DNA from: Polyodon spathula
Lineage: Eukaryota > Chordata > Actinopteri > Acipenseriformes > Polyodontidae
DNA: 64,000 bases
Direction: 5' to 3'
Assembly (NCBI RefSeq): GCF_017654505.1
Contig: NC_054553.1
Location: 11,420,049-11,484,048, forward strand
Notes under the pieces: generated by a model
The model's database searches: none
Told to the model about the DNA's origin: nothing
The model's input: the letters and a program-made list of their open reading frames with translations, nothing else
Program-made: the position numbers and the translations under genes
Shown here: piece by piece, positions 25,465-54,678 of the stretch
Layout of the letters: each line of letters starts with the position of its first letter
How positions within the stretch are numbered: position 1 is the first letter of the stretch

Positions 25465-27990
25465 AAATAATTTTTATGTTAGCTTTTTCGTGGAAGTATT
25501 TTCTAGAGTTTTCCTGAAAGGATATTATACTTGGTGGAGATATGAACTGTATATGGGACGCTAAGAATGAGATCCCCAGTCCTGCCTAACCGTAAAAGCC
25601 CTTCAATAAAGGATATTTGTATAGAATTTGGTTTATTAGATTTATGGAGAATCCTTAATCCAAGAGACAAAGGCCTTACAGACCCCTCATAGGTTCATAA
25701 AACTAACTCAAGAATATACCTTTTTTTTTTTTCAGCAGAGAAGACTTTAGATAACATTACTGGGGTATCGATAGGAAACATAATATCCAATCATACACCC
25801 ATTTACATACTATATAAGCCCTCTAAATATGAGTGCAATGTGTTCTCCTGGTGCTTTAAAGCTTATTTAGTTAAGGACCCTTTGCTTGTTTCCTATATGG
25901 AAGACAAACTCAAATTATTTCTAGAGACTAATGATGTCTGGTACGGATCCTTCGTTGCTATGGGAAACATAGAAGGCTTACGACAGGGGAATGAATGTCA
26001 TATTCTGCCACTAAGAAAAAACAATGGGGGGGTGCCATTGTGGCGCATCCAGTAAAGGCGCTCCATGTGAAGTGCAGGGTGTGCCCTTTAGTCTGGGGAT
26101 CGCAGGTTTGATTCCAAGCCATGTTACAGCCGACTGTGACCGGGAGCTCCTTGGGGGTGGTGCACAACTGGCTGAGCGCTGCCCGGGTAGGGAGGGCTTA
26201 GGGTCGGCAGGGGAATCCATGGCTCACCACGCATCAGTGACCCCTGTGGCCGATAGGGCACCTGTGGTTCTGCAGTGGAGCCGCCAGATCTGTGTTGTCC
26301 TCCAGCGCTATAGGTCCGGTGGCCTCTCTCTGGATCCACAGCGTGAAAAATGATGGATTGGCAGGAGCACGTTTTGGAGGACGCGTGCTCCAGCCTCCGT
26401 TCCCTGAGTCAGCAGGGCGGGTTGCGAGCGGTGAGCCAAGGATACAGATAATAATTGGGCACACTAAATTGGGGAGAAAACCGAGGTATAAAATTGGAGA
26501 CGACTAAATTTATATTAAAAATAAAACTAAAACAATGGAAAGTATAGAAAAAATAACAACTTAACTGGAAAGAAAAATGATAGCATCTCCCAGTAAAAGC
26601 ATTGCCAGGAAACTAACTGCTACACCAGCATCATTAGATGCCCTGTTTACACAGGAAGCACGCTCAGCATTACTGCAAGACAGTGTTTTTATAATTACGG
26701 TAACAGACCAGGGAAATAGCTGGTTAAGTTTCTCCTGGGGCATAGGGAGAGTAACTATATATCTGCTATTAAAGATAAGCATAAAAATAGGAAGGTGCAA
26801 TGAAAGGATATTAATATTTTTAGGGAATATCATGAGTGTTTATATTCATCTGCATGTACAAATCCGACCCATGACATGATTGCTTTTCTAGATAGAATTA
26901 GTATGATACACATATCCAACAATAAGAGATGTAACCTTGAGCTCTTATCCATAACTGAAATCTCAGAGGCAATACAATCTCTAAATAGTAATAAAACACC
27001 AGGCCCTGATGGATTTACAAAACCGTACAATATAAATACTTACTATGTTCAATGATGCATTCCAAAAACGCACTCTTCCCCCTTCACGGAGATCAGCCAA
27101 CATAATAGTATTACTGAAAAAGGAAAAGAACCCAGGAGACACTACATCATAAAGACCTATATCTTTAACAGACACAGATGCGAAGGTCCTCACAAAGGTG
27201 GATTCCTCGTAGTGCGATTAACCCAGACCAGAAGGGTAACTGAGCCACAGGCAGAGGCTATTAAACGTGAGCCCAATATTCACAGTGTTCAGACTGGTAC
27301 AAGACAGCATCACTTGTCACTATATGCTGATGACATCATATTATTTTTGACTAAATCGCATATATTGGTTGCTAATGGAGACTAACAGAGGTGATTTAAT
27401 CTTTTTAAAATCAGTGGTTATGCTGATAAACCCTTTACCTTCTGCGCCTTTTCGGTGGTCCCCAAGAGGACTAACATGTTTGGGAATACGGGTATCCCCA
27501 TGCTTGGGGCAGTTGTTTAATTTCCCCTATAATCAAAAGGTAAAAAAAGACAAAGAAAGGTGGACCAGTTTGCCCGTTTCCTTTTTGGGAAGGGCAGGGA
27601 TAATTAAAATGAATGTGTTGCCCAGTAATAAGAGCATTTCTATGGGCAGGGGGAAAAAAAAAAAAACAGGTATCAGTTTAGAAGACTACAACTGCCTATA
27701 AAAATGAGTGGGTTAGCAATTTCTAATTTTAGACTGTATAACTGGGGCATGCATTTGAAACATATCCAGGGATGGCTTACCTGTAATGTGGACTGTGCTT
27801 GGCAGGCCATAGAATCTGATGCAGTGTGCTTACTGACAGTAAAAGAAAAACAATGGAGAGGACTGATTGGGGGAAGTGTTGTTCTGGGTAATACACTCAG
27901 GGTGTGGCAGGAAGTTAAAAGGTACCATGACAGGGGATTTGGTCAACTGTTAACTTCTGTATTGGGGAACCCATTTGAAATTGACCCTTA
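25203..27990 (+). mobile_element. L1-like (Tx1/L1 clade) LINE ORF2 remnant, interrupted by a SINE
   Basis: Fragments in changing frames follow the order of L1 ORF2. The endonuclease-like part is at 25203-26027. Linker text continues after the SINE at 26516. Reverse transcriptase pieces include NKTPGPDGF near 26995-27020 and the catalytic box YADD at 27323-27334. The C-terminal part ends near 27990 (NTLRVWQEVKR). Many stops, frameshifts and internal deletions show a dead copy. A (TA)n microsatellite at about 25387-25461 sits in the endonuclease part. The native product would nick DNA and copy its RNA into the nick. Confidence 0.72.
26029..26515 (+). repeat. tRNA-derived SINE (type 2), about 490 bp, nested in the LINE
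   Basis: The A-box-like GTGGCGCATCCAGTAAAGG and the B-box-like GGTTTGATTCC show a tRNA-derived head. A long unique body follows (GCTGCCCGGGTAGGGAGGG, CAGTGGAGCCGCCAGATCTG), and the LINE-type tail is shared with the 22.6-kb SINE. The flanks share AAAACAATGG on both sides, a likely target-site duplication. A second, truncated copy lies at 60.76 kb. I remember this family as very common in sturgeon and paddlefish sequence. Confidence 0.85.
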
Positions 27991-28004
27991 TTTTTTAGGT
28001 GCTC

Positions 28005-28600
28005 CCATGAATGTACAGTGTACAATTATTTCTGTATCTGATGCCGAGAGACGAATGCATGCCTTTGTTTCATCTAGAATGGATTATTTTAATACAGTTT
28101 TTTCTGGTGTCCCAAAATGTGTGGTATCCCGCTTGCAGCTTGTTCAGAATACACTGGCTCCCTGTGCTCCCTGTGCCTTCAAAATTTAGCTGCAATTTAC
28201 AAGGATTAGCACCTAGTTATTTGCAGGAGTTACTAACCCCGTATCTTCCAAACCGCACTCTGAGATCACAGGATGCGGGGGGGGGGGGGGGGGGGGGGGG
28301 GCTGCTGGTTATCCAAAGGTCAACAAAAGCAACAGCGGAGGTTAGACTTTTTCTTGTAGTACTCCTGAATTATGGAACGCTCTGCCCTTGTTTGTCAGGG
28401 AAGCTGGGACTAAAAATGCACTTTTATAGAATGACTAATGTTTTAATAGAACTTTAAAATTGCTGCTTTTGTATTGTGTATACTGTTATTTAAATGGACT
28501 GATTGTGACAGTCCACTTGTGTTATATGCTATACAAATCTCCTATGCACTGTACAGTGCTTTGCAATAAAAAGCGCTACACAAATGCAATAAATAAATAC
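28005..28600 (+). mobile_element. L2-like LINE 3' end, degenerate
   Basis: Broken frames encode HAFVSSRMDYFNTVFSGVPK, then SRLQLVQNT, then GLAPSYLQELLTPYLPNRTL. These are hallmarks of the C-terminal end of the L2/CR1-type reverse transcriptase ORF in fish. The 3' untranslated end has the typical CAGTGCTTTGCAATAAAAAG and AAGCGCTACACAAATGCAAT words followed by short A/T repeats. A run of 25 G at 28277-28301 sits inside the coding remnant. Confidence 0.75.
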
Positions 28601-29920
28601 ACTATAAAATAGATAAACTCATAAGGGGTCTTCTAACAATAGCAAGAAAGTGCATCCTAACAAATTAGATTCTGGACAGATCACCTACAATTTTGCAATA
28701 GGATAAGTCTATTTACAGTGTACTCCCACTGGAAAGGTGAAGTTATTTTGAGGATAAAAAATTAGGACAATTCCATAGGATTTGGGATCCTTTTCTGTTA
28801 CATGTAGGACCTGCTCTCTCCCATCTAACATTGAAGGGATGAACGGCATGTCTGAGGAGAAAGCACATGTACACAAAATTCAATAAACAAATACAAAAAA
28901 AAAATAAAAAAAAAATTGTTCAGATGGAATTATTAAAGAACAAGGTTCCTGTTTGAAAGTCTGAGCCTGTGGATGGTTGAATTGCATAACATCTGTGTTT
29001 GATTTCAGACGGGACCATCTGTTAGGTTGTGTTTTCAAGGCTTTTGATTTCAGAACCTTCTTTCTCTGCATTTCAGAGAGAACTAGGAGAGAAAGATTGT
29101 TTAGTTTTGTTTTCAAGTCTTCGGTATCTCATTACCTTCACACAGAGCAGAATGTGGCCTTAAAGCAAAGTTTCAAAGTCACTGTTATATGATACCTCCA
29201 CTTAAAGTCCTTGGTGGAAACAAAACAATTCCAGTAAATATTACTTAATACATATTGCTATATTCTGTGGACTCAGATTTTCCTATATGAAAAAAACAGT
29301 AATTTACGCAATAAAACGACCCCACTCTGGTGTGGAGGATTGCAACAGCTCCTTTTTTTCTTTCTTATTTGAAAAAAATCCCTGTATTTTTGTCCTGGGA
29401 AAGTGGTGCGCCTGTCTGTTTCCATTGTAAGTCCTTACTCCAAAACACATAGTGATGAGGTAACACAGTCAAATCTGCATCAGATACCACCTGTGAATCC
29501 CATACTACACAGAAGTGTTAATAGAGTTAAATCATTACCACATTAGCCAAGACCACCTGTATAATCCGATGGCGTTACAGTGTGCCCAATTATTTTGGAA
29601 TGTCCAATCATTCCCCCCCACCCCCTCCGTTCCCACGACCAAACTTGTGCCGTATGACTCCCCCTGCACACAACGCGGCTGTGCTTTTACCAGATGAGCC
29701 AGTCGGAAACCTATAAAGACCAGTTTTTACAGAGTGGTCATTATAAGTTGGTTAGACAGCAGAGGCCTTGTCAGACACATTTGATGTATTTGTGGATATG
29801 CCGTTATATTGTTTCCCTTTTAAACGATGCGATTTAGCTCAAAACACATTATGAAGGAGAAGCTGCAAATGTGAACAATTCTCACACCGCCAATAAAAAC
29901 AAATCAGAGGGAAATAAAAC
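28601..29920. other. Intergenic DNA between the LINE remnant and PGRMC1 3' end
   Basis: No gene recognised. A short A-rich run lies near 28898. Confidence 0.5.
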
Positions 29921-29929
29921 AAAAGCAGG

Positions 29930-30603
29930 ATATTTTATTTAAATTGGTGGACAAATTGAATTAAGAAATAACAAGCAAGAGCTTTCAAATTAGATCAGTC
30001 TGAAGCACAGGTTTAGATGTTGGTCCCATGCTGGTATTGATTCACAGGACAAACCTGAACACCAATGTGGTCCCTATTCTGCAGCGGGCTGGGAATCAGT
30101 ATTCAAATGCTTATTAGTTGCACCTGCAGATTACTTTTTGTTTCAGCAGCACACACCTGGTTAGCAAATTCATGATAAAAGCAGTTTTCTGCCAGTCAAA
30201 CCAAACTCTTTTCCTTTTTTAACTGAAAACTGAAGAAAAATGGGTCTACGGTAATGGAGCTCCAACAACGGAAAATCCAGTTGAAAAATCAAAATTTACA
30301 AAATTAAAAAAGTTTGCTTGTCTTATTCATAGCCTAGAAGAATAGAATGAACTACACACATCTGTTTAGTGTTATATGCATTACTTCTATACGGTCATCA
30401 TTCACACATAATGCGATCCGAGTGGTAATCAGTGACACACCCCTTATAGCTTCAATTCTACAATAAACTATACTCCCACCCCTCCAAGAAAAACACTATG
30501 AAACACAAAATATAAACAGCATCCAAAAACATACCGAATTAACAACAGGTAGTAATGAAGGCTTTGAGTTCTGTTCTAAATGTGTATTAAAAGCTGCAGA
30601 TTT
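29930..30603 (-). other. PGRMC1: PGRMC1 probable 3' UTR
   Basis: This runs from the stop codon to a minus-strand AATAAAATA near 29931-29940, a plausible polyadenylation signal. Another AATAAA overlaps the stop itself at about 30602-30607. The actual end is inferred. Confidence 0.45.
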
Positions 30604-31970
30604 TTATTCTGTCTTTTTCTCCTTCGCATCCTTCGGATCCTCGTCGTCTGTATATTCTGTCGGCTCCTCGCCGGGTTTCAACAGCTTTCCGACGTAGTCG
30701 TACTTAACTGTGAAAAACAACACAGGGGTCATGAAACACAAGGTACTGCACAACAGCCACTATGTTCTGAATAGCAGCCTCCACCCCCAGGCCAGTTTTA
30801 GGGATATAAAACAGGAACAAACACAGACTAAAAGGATTTCCATTGGCTACAGACTCAGATGGTTTGTTCTGAAAAAAGTGTTATAGCGCGTGAAATCTGG
30901 AACAATTATTCTTGAACAGAGTAGTACTACCCTGCAAATACCCTTGTAAAATGGCCCTTCAGTGCAGCGCGATTAACTTCTTCAATACTGGGTTATCATT
31001 AGAATTACATCACTGACAATAAAACCCTTTTGAAAGCCATTGGGACCATGCTTTGTTTTTGTTGTTACCAATTAGTAGCTATATCAGAGCAGGAACTGGA
31101 AACCAAGCCTACTGGTGTTGGCAATAACAGAGCTCAGTTTCAGGTCAAACAGCCGATTCACGGTCAGGAAAAGCACCAACAAGCTCCCTTGTTATTTCAG
31201 CGTTTGACTTCCACCTTCAACTATTTGTGAAATGTATGTTACAGATATACAGGACACACCACAATGCAGGCGTCACTACATCCTCTTCATGCACAACAGC
31301 AACCCACAACTAATGCCCATGCATTGTTTTTCCAACGGTTACCCACATATATATTTTGCTAAACTCATTCAACTTTATTTTCATTGTATGTAGCAATGTT
31401 AATTTATGGCTAAAACTAGATTGCAGAAGACATTCAAATGTTCAGGTTTTATTGAGGCTGTATAATGTATACAGTCTCTACACACCTATTAGCATGTGTA
31501 TGTTACCACTAGGGTCAAATAGCCCCTTTCATTGAAACAGAGTAGAGATATACCACTGCAAAGTTCACCAGTTCTCTCTCATACACTGGAATTTAGTACA
31601 GGGATGATAATAGTTTAGCATGAACAGTAGGTTTCACAGACTCCGATTAACACTAATTTTGGACTGCCTTACCGAAGGTCGCATCAGGTAGTTCAAGATT
31701 CTTACTAATCAGGGTGTGTGAAACTTACTGGTAGATTTTTTCCTACACATTAACTCAATGTCAAAGTATATGCATGTCAAAGAGGTCAGCTGAAGTGCTT
31801 AAACAGTAGGGTGTGTGCAGGGTATGGTCATTTTATTACATAAACACTGTACAGCTGTAGTGTCATCCACGTTAGCACTGTAGTAACATCACTCTGATAG
31901 GAGGGCTTCTCATGATGGCTTCATTGGTTAAACATTTAATTAAATGGAATCTGCAGCTATGACGTGCATA

Positions 31971-32027
<57 letters not shown>

Positions 32028-34315
32028 AACAAAGTTAGGTATTTATTTAACATCATGTAATCAACGATTCAATTTCACATTTTTCTATTATGAGTATGTG
32101 GAAAACTACAAAGCAATGTTAACCAACATTATTCAGCAGGTTTCATTTGACTTTATGAAGCAAAAGGAGTTAATTCTATAGGGCGATGCTAAACATTTGC
32201 CTATAGTTTTAGTATACAAAAAGCACACAAGCATATGTATACATAGGTTTCCCTCTGGGGATAAGTACAGTAAAATCAGGCTTGACAGGTTTAAAGACCA
32301 AACAGTGATCAGACTGTGACACAGCTTTAAAACAGCCTGGCCTTGACTTACCAGTGAACTGCATCTCCCACTCTCCCAGGCTCTCCTGCTGCATAGCGCT
32401 GAGGTCAGACAGATCATCATGCTCGTCCTTCAGAGCCTCCTTCTCCAGACAGAAGGTAGCGAGGCCTCTGGAAGCATCCCTGCCAGCAAACACACCGTAC
32501 GGGCCCTCTACAGGGAAACGAAGGCGTGACTATCACTGTGCCCATTTGCAGAGGCTGCCTGGTTAATCAAAGTAATGACTTTTGGCCAGACTATAGAAAT
32601 TTACCTCTTGGACACTGATTAATACCAGTGCACGTTATTTTGCAACAGTAAGGTGCCTGAATAAATCAACAATAGCAAAGAATGAAAATATCTTTAGCAC
32701 AATGATTAGAGATGGTTAGTTTCTACTCTTACAAATAAATACCTTTAAGATTACTCTACATCAATCTTAGGACATAGATGTCCAAAGTATGAAGCTGTTT
32801 ATTGTACAAATAAATGACAATTTACAGATATCAACTTTAATAGCTTACCCTTCTAGCTTTAATTTGACTGAAACTGCCCTGGTGCAAATGGTGTGCTAGC
32901 AAGTGGATATAGTTCAGCATTTAATTCATATTAAACTCCATTCCAAGAATACAAATCTTTCCCCAGAGAATGCAAAGCACCCTGCAGCTCAAGCAGAACG
33001 CAAGTGGCAAGGACATGTATTGACACCGTGTGCGTGTCAAGGTAAAGTTAATTAAGAGGAAATATCTAGCTGGTTGCCTGCAAGGTAATGTATAAGTCGC
33101 ACGTATGGACCAGATACTGGGTAAAAGGTAACCGTTGTGAAATCTATATACTTTGGTATGCATGAGGCAATGGTCCCACCCAATATTACAGTGTTTAGTT
33201 CATACAAACATGTTTTAAATAACTCACGGGTTCATGCACTGTGAATGAAAAGGGCCCTCTTAAATTTAAGTGTCAATTTTAACAGAATGAAATGGTGTTT
33301 AAAAAACTGACACTTTACCAGGCCATTCAGAGACTGTAAAACACTACGGTTAAACCATGCCCCAGTCACACCATTTACAACTGATTGGCTACTCAGATAC
33401 GATATTAACTTCGATGTGTTTGTGCCAGTCGCAGATTACTGATTAATGATTTAACTTTGCTTGCAAACTTTGGCAACTTGTAAAAATGTAACAAAAATCA
33501 ACGCCTATATATATTTCTCTTGGCTGATTGTTATTTATCAGTTGTGTTTTTGTTGTCAAGAAATATTCGAGATATAAGCTTGTAAATTATGTTTAATTCC
33601 TATTACTACAGGAGAGTTATTCCAGGCTTTGCCAAAAACATGATTACTGTATCCTTCACTTAGCACAATAGGGTCTGATTTTATACCGGAGTCTTGCGCA
33701 TACGCAGGAAAACGCACCACTTAAGTTGGAAAAAGAACGGTTTGTTCTAACAGGTTGCAAAATGTACAAGTGAGTCTACATGAGCGATGTACTTTTGCAA
33801 ACTATTCTCTAAACTGAATACAGGTACAATTCCTGAACCAAGACGTTTTCCACACCATCCTAAAACGTTCTGAATCATATCCGCACATTCATTGGAGAGT
33901 TTTGATTAAGTATCCTCTCCATAAAAATGTATTTGATTAAAAAAGAACTACCTGCAATTAATAAACCGATCTCATTAAACATAATGTTTGTTTTATTGTG
34001 CATGCCTAGCCTTGTTATTTTACCTGGCCCGTAGAATTTCTTTCCCCTGGTCACGTCGAATACTTTGCCGTTGATAGCTATGAGGATCCTCGGGTTTTTC
34101 TCTCCATCGTATTCCTTCAGCTCGGCCAGGGTGAAATCTTTCTTTTTTAATTTCGGAAGCTGTTCTTCCTCTTTCCCCGTATCCGGAGGTTTATCCCCGC
34201 GAATTATCTTATACAACAAGAAGAGACATAAACACAGCAGGCTCAGGTTGAGCGGAGACGTGTAAATTTCTTGCAAAATACCCACAGAAGTTTGCACGGC
34301 TTCCTCTTCAGACAT
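30604..34315 (-). CDS. PGRMC1: Progesterone receptor membrane component 1 (three coding exons)
   Basis: Coding exons on the minus strand are 34315-34024, 32507-32352 and 30707-30604, giving 183 residues against 195 in human. Residues 23-38 form the single membrane helix ([18 protein letters not shown]). A cytochrome-b5-like haem/steroid-binding domain follows from about residue 58 ([23 protein letters not shown]). Tyr95 and Tyr101 match the human haem-related Tyr107 and Tyr113, and Lys151-Tyr152 match Lys163-Tyr164. The protein is an ER/membrane haem-binding partner of cytochrome P450 enzymes and a regulator of sterol metabolism. The [12 protein letters not shown] terminus favours PGRMC1 over PGRMC2, although the [15 protein letters not shown] tail is PGRMC2-like. 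It is divergent from MAGT1. Confidence 0.93.
30708..32351 (-). other. PGRMC1 intron 2, with a (TA)n microsatellite
   Basis: The donor is GTAAGT at 32351. An alternating TA tract covers about 31973-32022. No other feature seen. Confidence 0.8.
32508..34023 (-). other. PGRMC1 intron 1
   Basis: The donor is GTAAAA at 34023 and the acceptor CTGTAG just before 32507 on the minus strand. No embedded gene recognised. Confidence 0.8.
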
Positions 34316-35633
34316 CTTTCTGTTCTGGTGAAAAAACAATGAAAACAGCACGAAGGCACGAAAGGGGCGGTTCCCTTACCACATGGACACAGATATCCAG
34401 TGAACCACTAGATAGGCTGTCCTTACAAAGGTACCACCAAATGTTCCTGTCAGAATACTGCACTCTGATTGGTGATCATATTATTATTAATAAAACAATG
34501 AATAATCCTCTCCCAACACCGAAACCCTAAACCCAAGGTCAGTATCTTATACTGCAGCCATTACACATCTAACGTAGTTCATTAAATAAAAAGGTGGCTG
34601 TTGCTTAGTAACCTTACCATCTCCTGTGCTGTGTATGTCCATTTCAATTGAAAAGTCCAGGTGCGTCAGATCTGCTGATCTAAGCAAAGAGATTAGCTAT
34701 CAGGAAGCAATCGTGCAATTGTTTTGATATGTGTTGTTGCAGTTGAAAAGTGTGTCTAAATAAAACTAGGACCAGTAAGGTTGCATTAATAAGCAAACAT
34801 TCTCTCAAAAATAGTGTAATAACTCAGTGAAGAATAAATAACAAAAGGCTGCCAGCGATGCCAGGGCGCCTTACCCGCACACTGGTGCAGAGTTATAGTC
34901 GCAGAGTGGGGAATGAAACTGCAAACAGCAGCGGGGTCGTGCAACCCAGTCCTGCAACCAAGTCCTGCACACAGCTCTGCAGAATGCAAATAACATTCCC
35001 TCAATTCTTCTCTTAGCTCCGGAATCCACTATACGATCCCAGGCGTACTCTGATCCAACTGAATAAGACACTGCTGTAATTTGTGAGTGTTCATTACACC
35101 AGAATGATTTCTTTTGACCCGTTCAAGCTTGACATTAGTCATGTTTGTCACGATAAAAAATGCATCCGCAATACGGCATGCAAACACTGTACATGTCGGA
35201 AGTATACATCTCATGTGATCTCTAATGCGCGATGTGTGGAAACCAAACAAAAAAAAAAAAAAACACAAATTCAATTTCACATGTTTGTTTTAAGTTTTTA
35301 CATACTTTACATGAGCTCGCATTTTTAAACACACTACGTTAACTTTCTTCAACAGCTTGCGGTATATTATTAGCTCCGCCTTAGAACTTGTGCCGACAAA
35401 TGAAAATGCAACAGCTTGACTCTTTCTGGTAGGTTGTAGGGCAAGTAACGTCCAACCAATCAAAAAAAAAAAAAAAAAAAAAACATGGCCTTACGCGTCA
35501 TCACAACTAACAACTCTCGCTTATTGGCTCTCTGGTAACAGCACCAGGCCAATAGGAAAATGTTCTTGAAGTCACGTTGAATGTAACGTCAAAGCGATTA
35601 GCAAATGCTTTGGGCTTTGTGAGTGTTGTAGAA
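34316..35633. promoter_or_regulatory. Bidirectional promoter region between PGRMC1 and MAGT1
   Basis: The two start codons are 1.3 kb apart and face away from each other. On the MAGT1 side, CCAAT boxes occur at 35456-35460 and 35549-35553, with an inverted one (ATTGG) at 35523-35527. Two ACGTCA/TGACG-like words (ACGTCA at 35586-35591, CGCGTCATCAC near 35493) could bind CREB/ATF factors. A 22-A run at 35462-35483 sits between the CCAAT boxes. Transcription start sites are not visible. Confidence 0.5.
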
Positions 35634-51995
<16,362 letters not shown>

Positions 51996-52195
51996 ATGGA
52001 GCCCAGTGGCAAACCCATTTAACTTGCAATTGAAAAGGCTGAGCTAGGATATTTGAAGTGGTCAGTGCTACCTCTAAACGCTGATATGCGAGGTACGACC
52101 CATGGAACACTGGAACCAAAGACTGAACAGTGCCTTAATATGTTGGCTGGCATTTTTTTTTTACTTTTGTCATTTTGTAGTGCTGCAATTCACTA

Positions 52196-52240
<45 letters not shown>

Positions 52241-52310
52241 TTCTAGATTCTTTGGTTTTAATATGGGGGGGTGGATATAATTCTGTTTTGGTTTAATAAT
52301 AAAATATGTC
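51996..52310 (+). other. MAGT1: MAGT1 3' UTR with a 39-T tract
   Basis: It follows the TAA stop at 51993-51995. It contains 39 T in a row at 52199-52237 and then AATAATAAAATA near 52296-52306, a likely polyadenylation signal. A second AATAAA in TTTGCAATAAAAACTTG near 52780-52796 could give a longer form. Confidence 0.5.
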
Positions 52311-54640
52311 CTCAATTATATAACGAAAGCACATAAGTCATTGTGTGCCAAGGTAACAGATCCCATTGCATAGCAATGCAAGCCATTTCAGGTTTTACTA
52401 GTTGAATCAGTTGACAATATGTCCAGTTATTTGTAAAGCCTGGAATGACTAAGTGCTATGAAACGGGATTCTTGTCTTACCCTGTGTGGTCTTGTTAAGT
52501 TGTCAGTTTTAAGTTCTGTGTTCTGAACTAAGTAAATTAAAAAATGTTTTGGCAAAGAGTAAACTCTGTATAAGTGCATTTTTAATAATTGAAAATATTA
52601 TGCAATGCTTCTCGTGGTAAATTTCTTTCTTGCAGTAAAGTGCCTTAACGTACTGTAGTTTTAGATTTTCATTTCAAAGGGCTTATTTCTAGACTCATAT
52701 TTTTAAAAAATGTATTCAAGACAGCAGTGCCCAGAAAGTGATGACAAACAACTTGATGCCATTCAATTTGTTCACATTTTGCAATAAAAACTTGAAATGC
52801 TGTTTTCATATACTGGGTGGTTTTTCGTGACAACTACAATAACACAAGTAAAGGTAAATTCTTGAAGTGTTCCTTTTGTTACCTGATAAAAGCAGTTAAA
52901 ACTGTGTCCCTCTAATCCAGTTTTTTTACTTCTTAACAGAATTATCAACTTCAGCTCTCTTTAGAATGCACAAGTGGTTCAAGTAGTACACTATAGATTA
53001 AACTTGTGTTTCCTGGTACCAAATCACTTTCCCTGCTGTAGGTCACATGGTCTGGACTAGAGCACTGTACTGAATAATGTACCAGCATCTTTTTGTTAAT
53101 CTTCTGATTGTTTGTTTAAATGAAAGCATATCTGCATTCAAAGAAAGCTAAAAACCAAGCTACATAAAAAGAGGGGCTAGTGGCAATGTTGCTCACGCCA
53201 ATAAGAGGTAAGAAAATGTATTTTAAGGCATGGTTATTGTTTGTTTTTTTTACTGACTTTTGGTAGGTGTCTCTTTTTATTTAAGTTTGTAAAATGTTAC
53301 ACTGTACTGTACAGCTATTACAATTACATGATTTGAGAGGGAGCAAAATATTTCAAAGCTGCTTTGGCTAATGAGGTCCTAACTGTTCAGAACTTGACAG
53401 ATTCATTGGCAGTATATGAAATCCTGTTCATTTTCTAACAACAGTACATGATTACAAGTATGGGAAAAAATAAGCAATGTTTGTATTTGCAATTGATCAG
53501 ACTTCCTCCCTGGTTGATATTGGATTGATTCACTTCTTAAACTTTTTATTTATTTATTTATTCACCTTTCCTTTACGCTTTTATTAGAAGTGTTAGTGGC
53601 TCTTTTAGAGTACTTCAGGATTCCAAAGAAATCACATCAAGTGGTGCAGGCAGGAGCTGGAAAGTCTAAATGTAAACATTTTCTTGTATTCAGTCAAATA
53701 AAATTGGATTCATTACAATTGGGAAGTTATTAAAAGAAAACGAAACAAACTGTGATTAAAATCATAAAAAATAACTTGCTGACCACGCAGCTACAGGTTT
53801 GTACTTTTTAAAATAAAAATGTGAATACAGTAGCAAAACTGGGGTAACAATTTTACTGTTTTCTGACCGGGGACAAAAAATGAAGGTTGAAAACTGGAAC
53901 AATCCAATTTTTCCCAGGACTTCTGGTAACCCTGCCTTGGACCTCAAAATGTCCATATTTTAACATTAACATCACCCATTTACAGAGGTTTAACAGCAAC
54001 ATTATAAAATTTGTACGATTTTGTTTTCCAAAATCAGTATCATTTTGTAGATTTAGTGGTCAGGCCAAAAATCAGGGTTAAGCATTTCTCTCCAAAACTA
54101 AAACAACTATCGGGAAGTCACCAAGATAATATTCATATGTTAAAATCTTATTATTGTAGAATCTGAGACATTAAGAAATTAGATGCATCAATATTTAACT
54201 AAAACTGCATTCTGCTGTTCAACAATACACATTTTCAAGTACACTGTAATATCAGTAGAGTTGATCTATGTACCACGGTCACTTCTCTAGGTACTGCACT
54301 ACTGTAATGCTTAACATTATAAGCGAAAAGTAAAAATAAAAAGTGTGACATTTACGGTTGTAGTAAAATGTGTTTAATAAAAAGCTTAAACTACGCAGAC
54401 CACACTGTAAATTCCCTTTTAAAAAGCTGAAAAAACCTTAACCAAAACAACAAACGCAACATTAGAAAAATACAACTGACCAATCAAAAAATAGAATGAT
54501 GTAGTGTCTACCAATATTGTTAAGCAGGTATGTGGCATAGGAATCTTAGTAACCAATCCACGACAAGCCTATGACTGGCCAATGAGAACAAAAAGTTTTC
54601 GGATTGCTAACCAGTCAGAAGACATGTGAGATTGGAGGGA
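52311..54640. other. Intergenic DNA between MAGT1 and ATRX
   Basis: No gene recognised; the first 500 bases may be a longer MAGT1 3' UTR. Confidence 0.5.
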
Positions 54641-54678
54641 GGACGCGCCAATTCTGCGAGTCTCAATCCATCCGGCAA

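Noticed and set aside
25355..25564. ORF with alternating Tyr-Ile residues
   Set aside because: It is the translation of a (TA)n microsatellite within a LINE remnant.
26024..26507. Several overlapping ORFs on both strands
   Set aside because: They lie in a tRNA-derived SINE, whose G+C-rich body leaves frames open by chance.
34786..35280. Small minus-strand ORFs between PGRMC1 and MAGT1
   Set aside because: They have no motif or splice support and lie in the shared promoter region.
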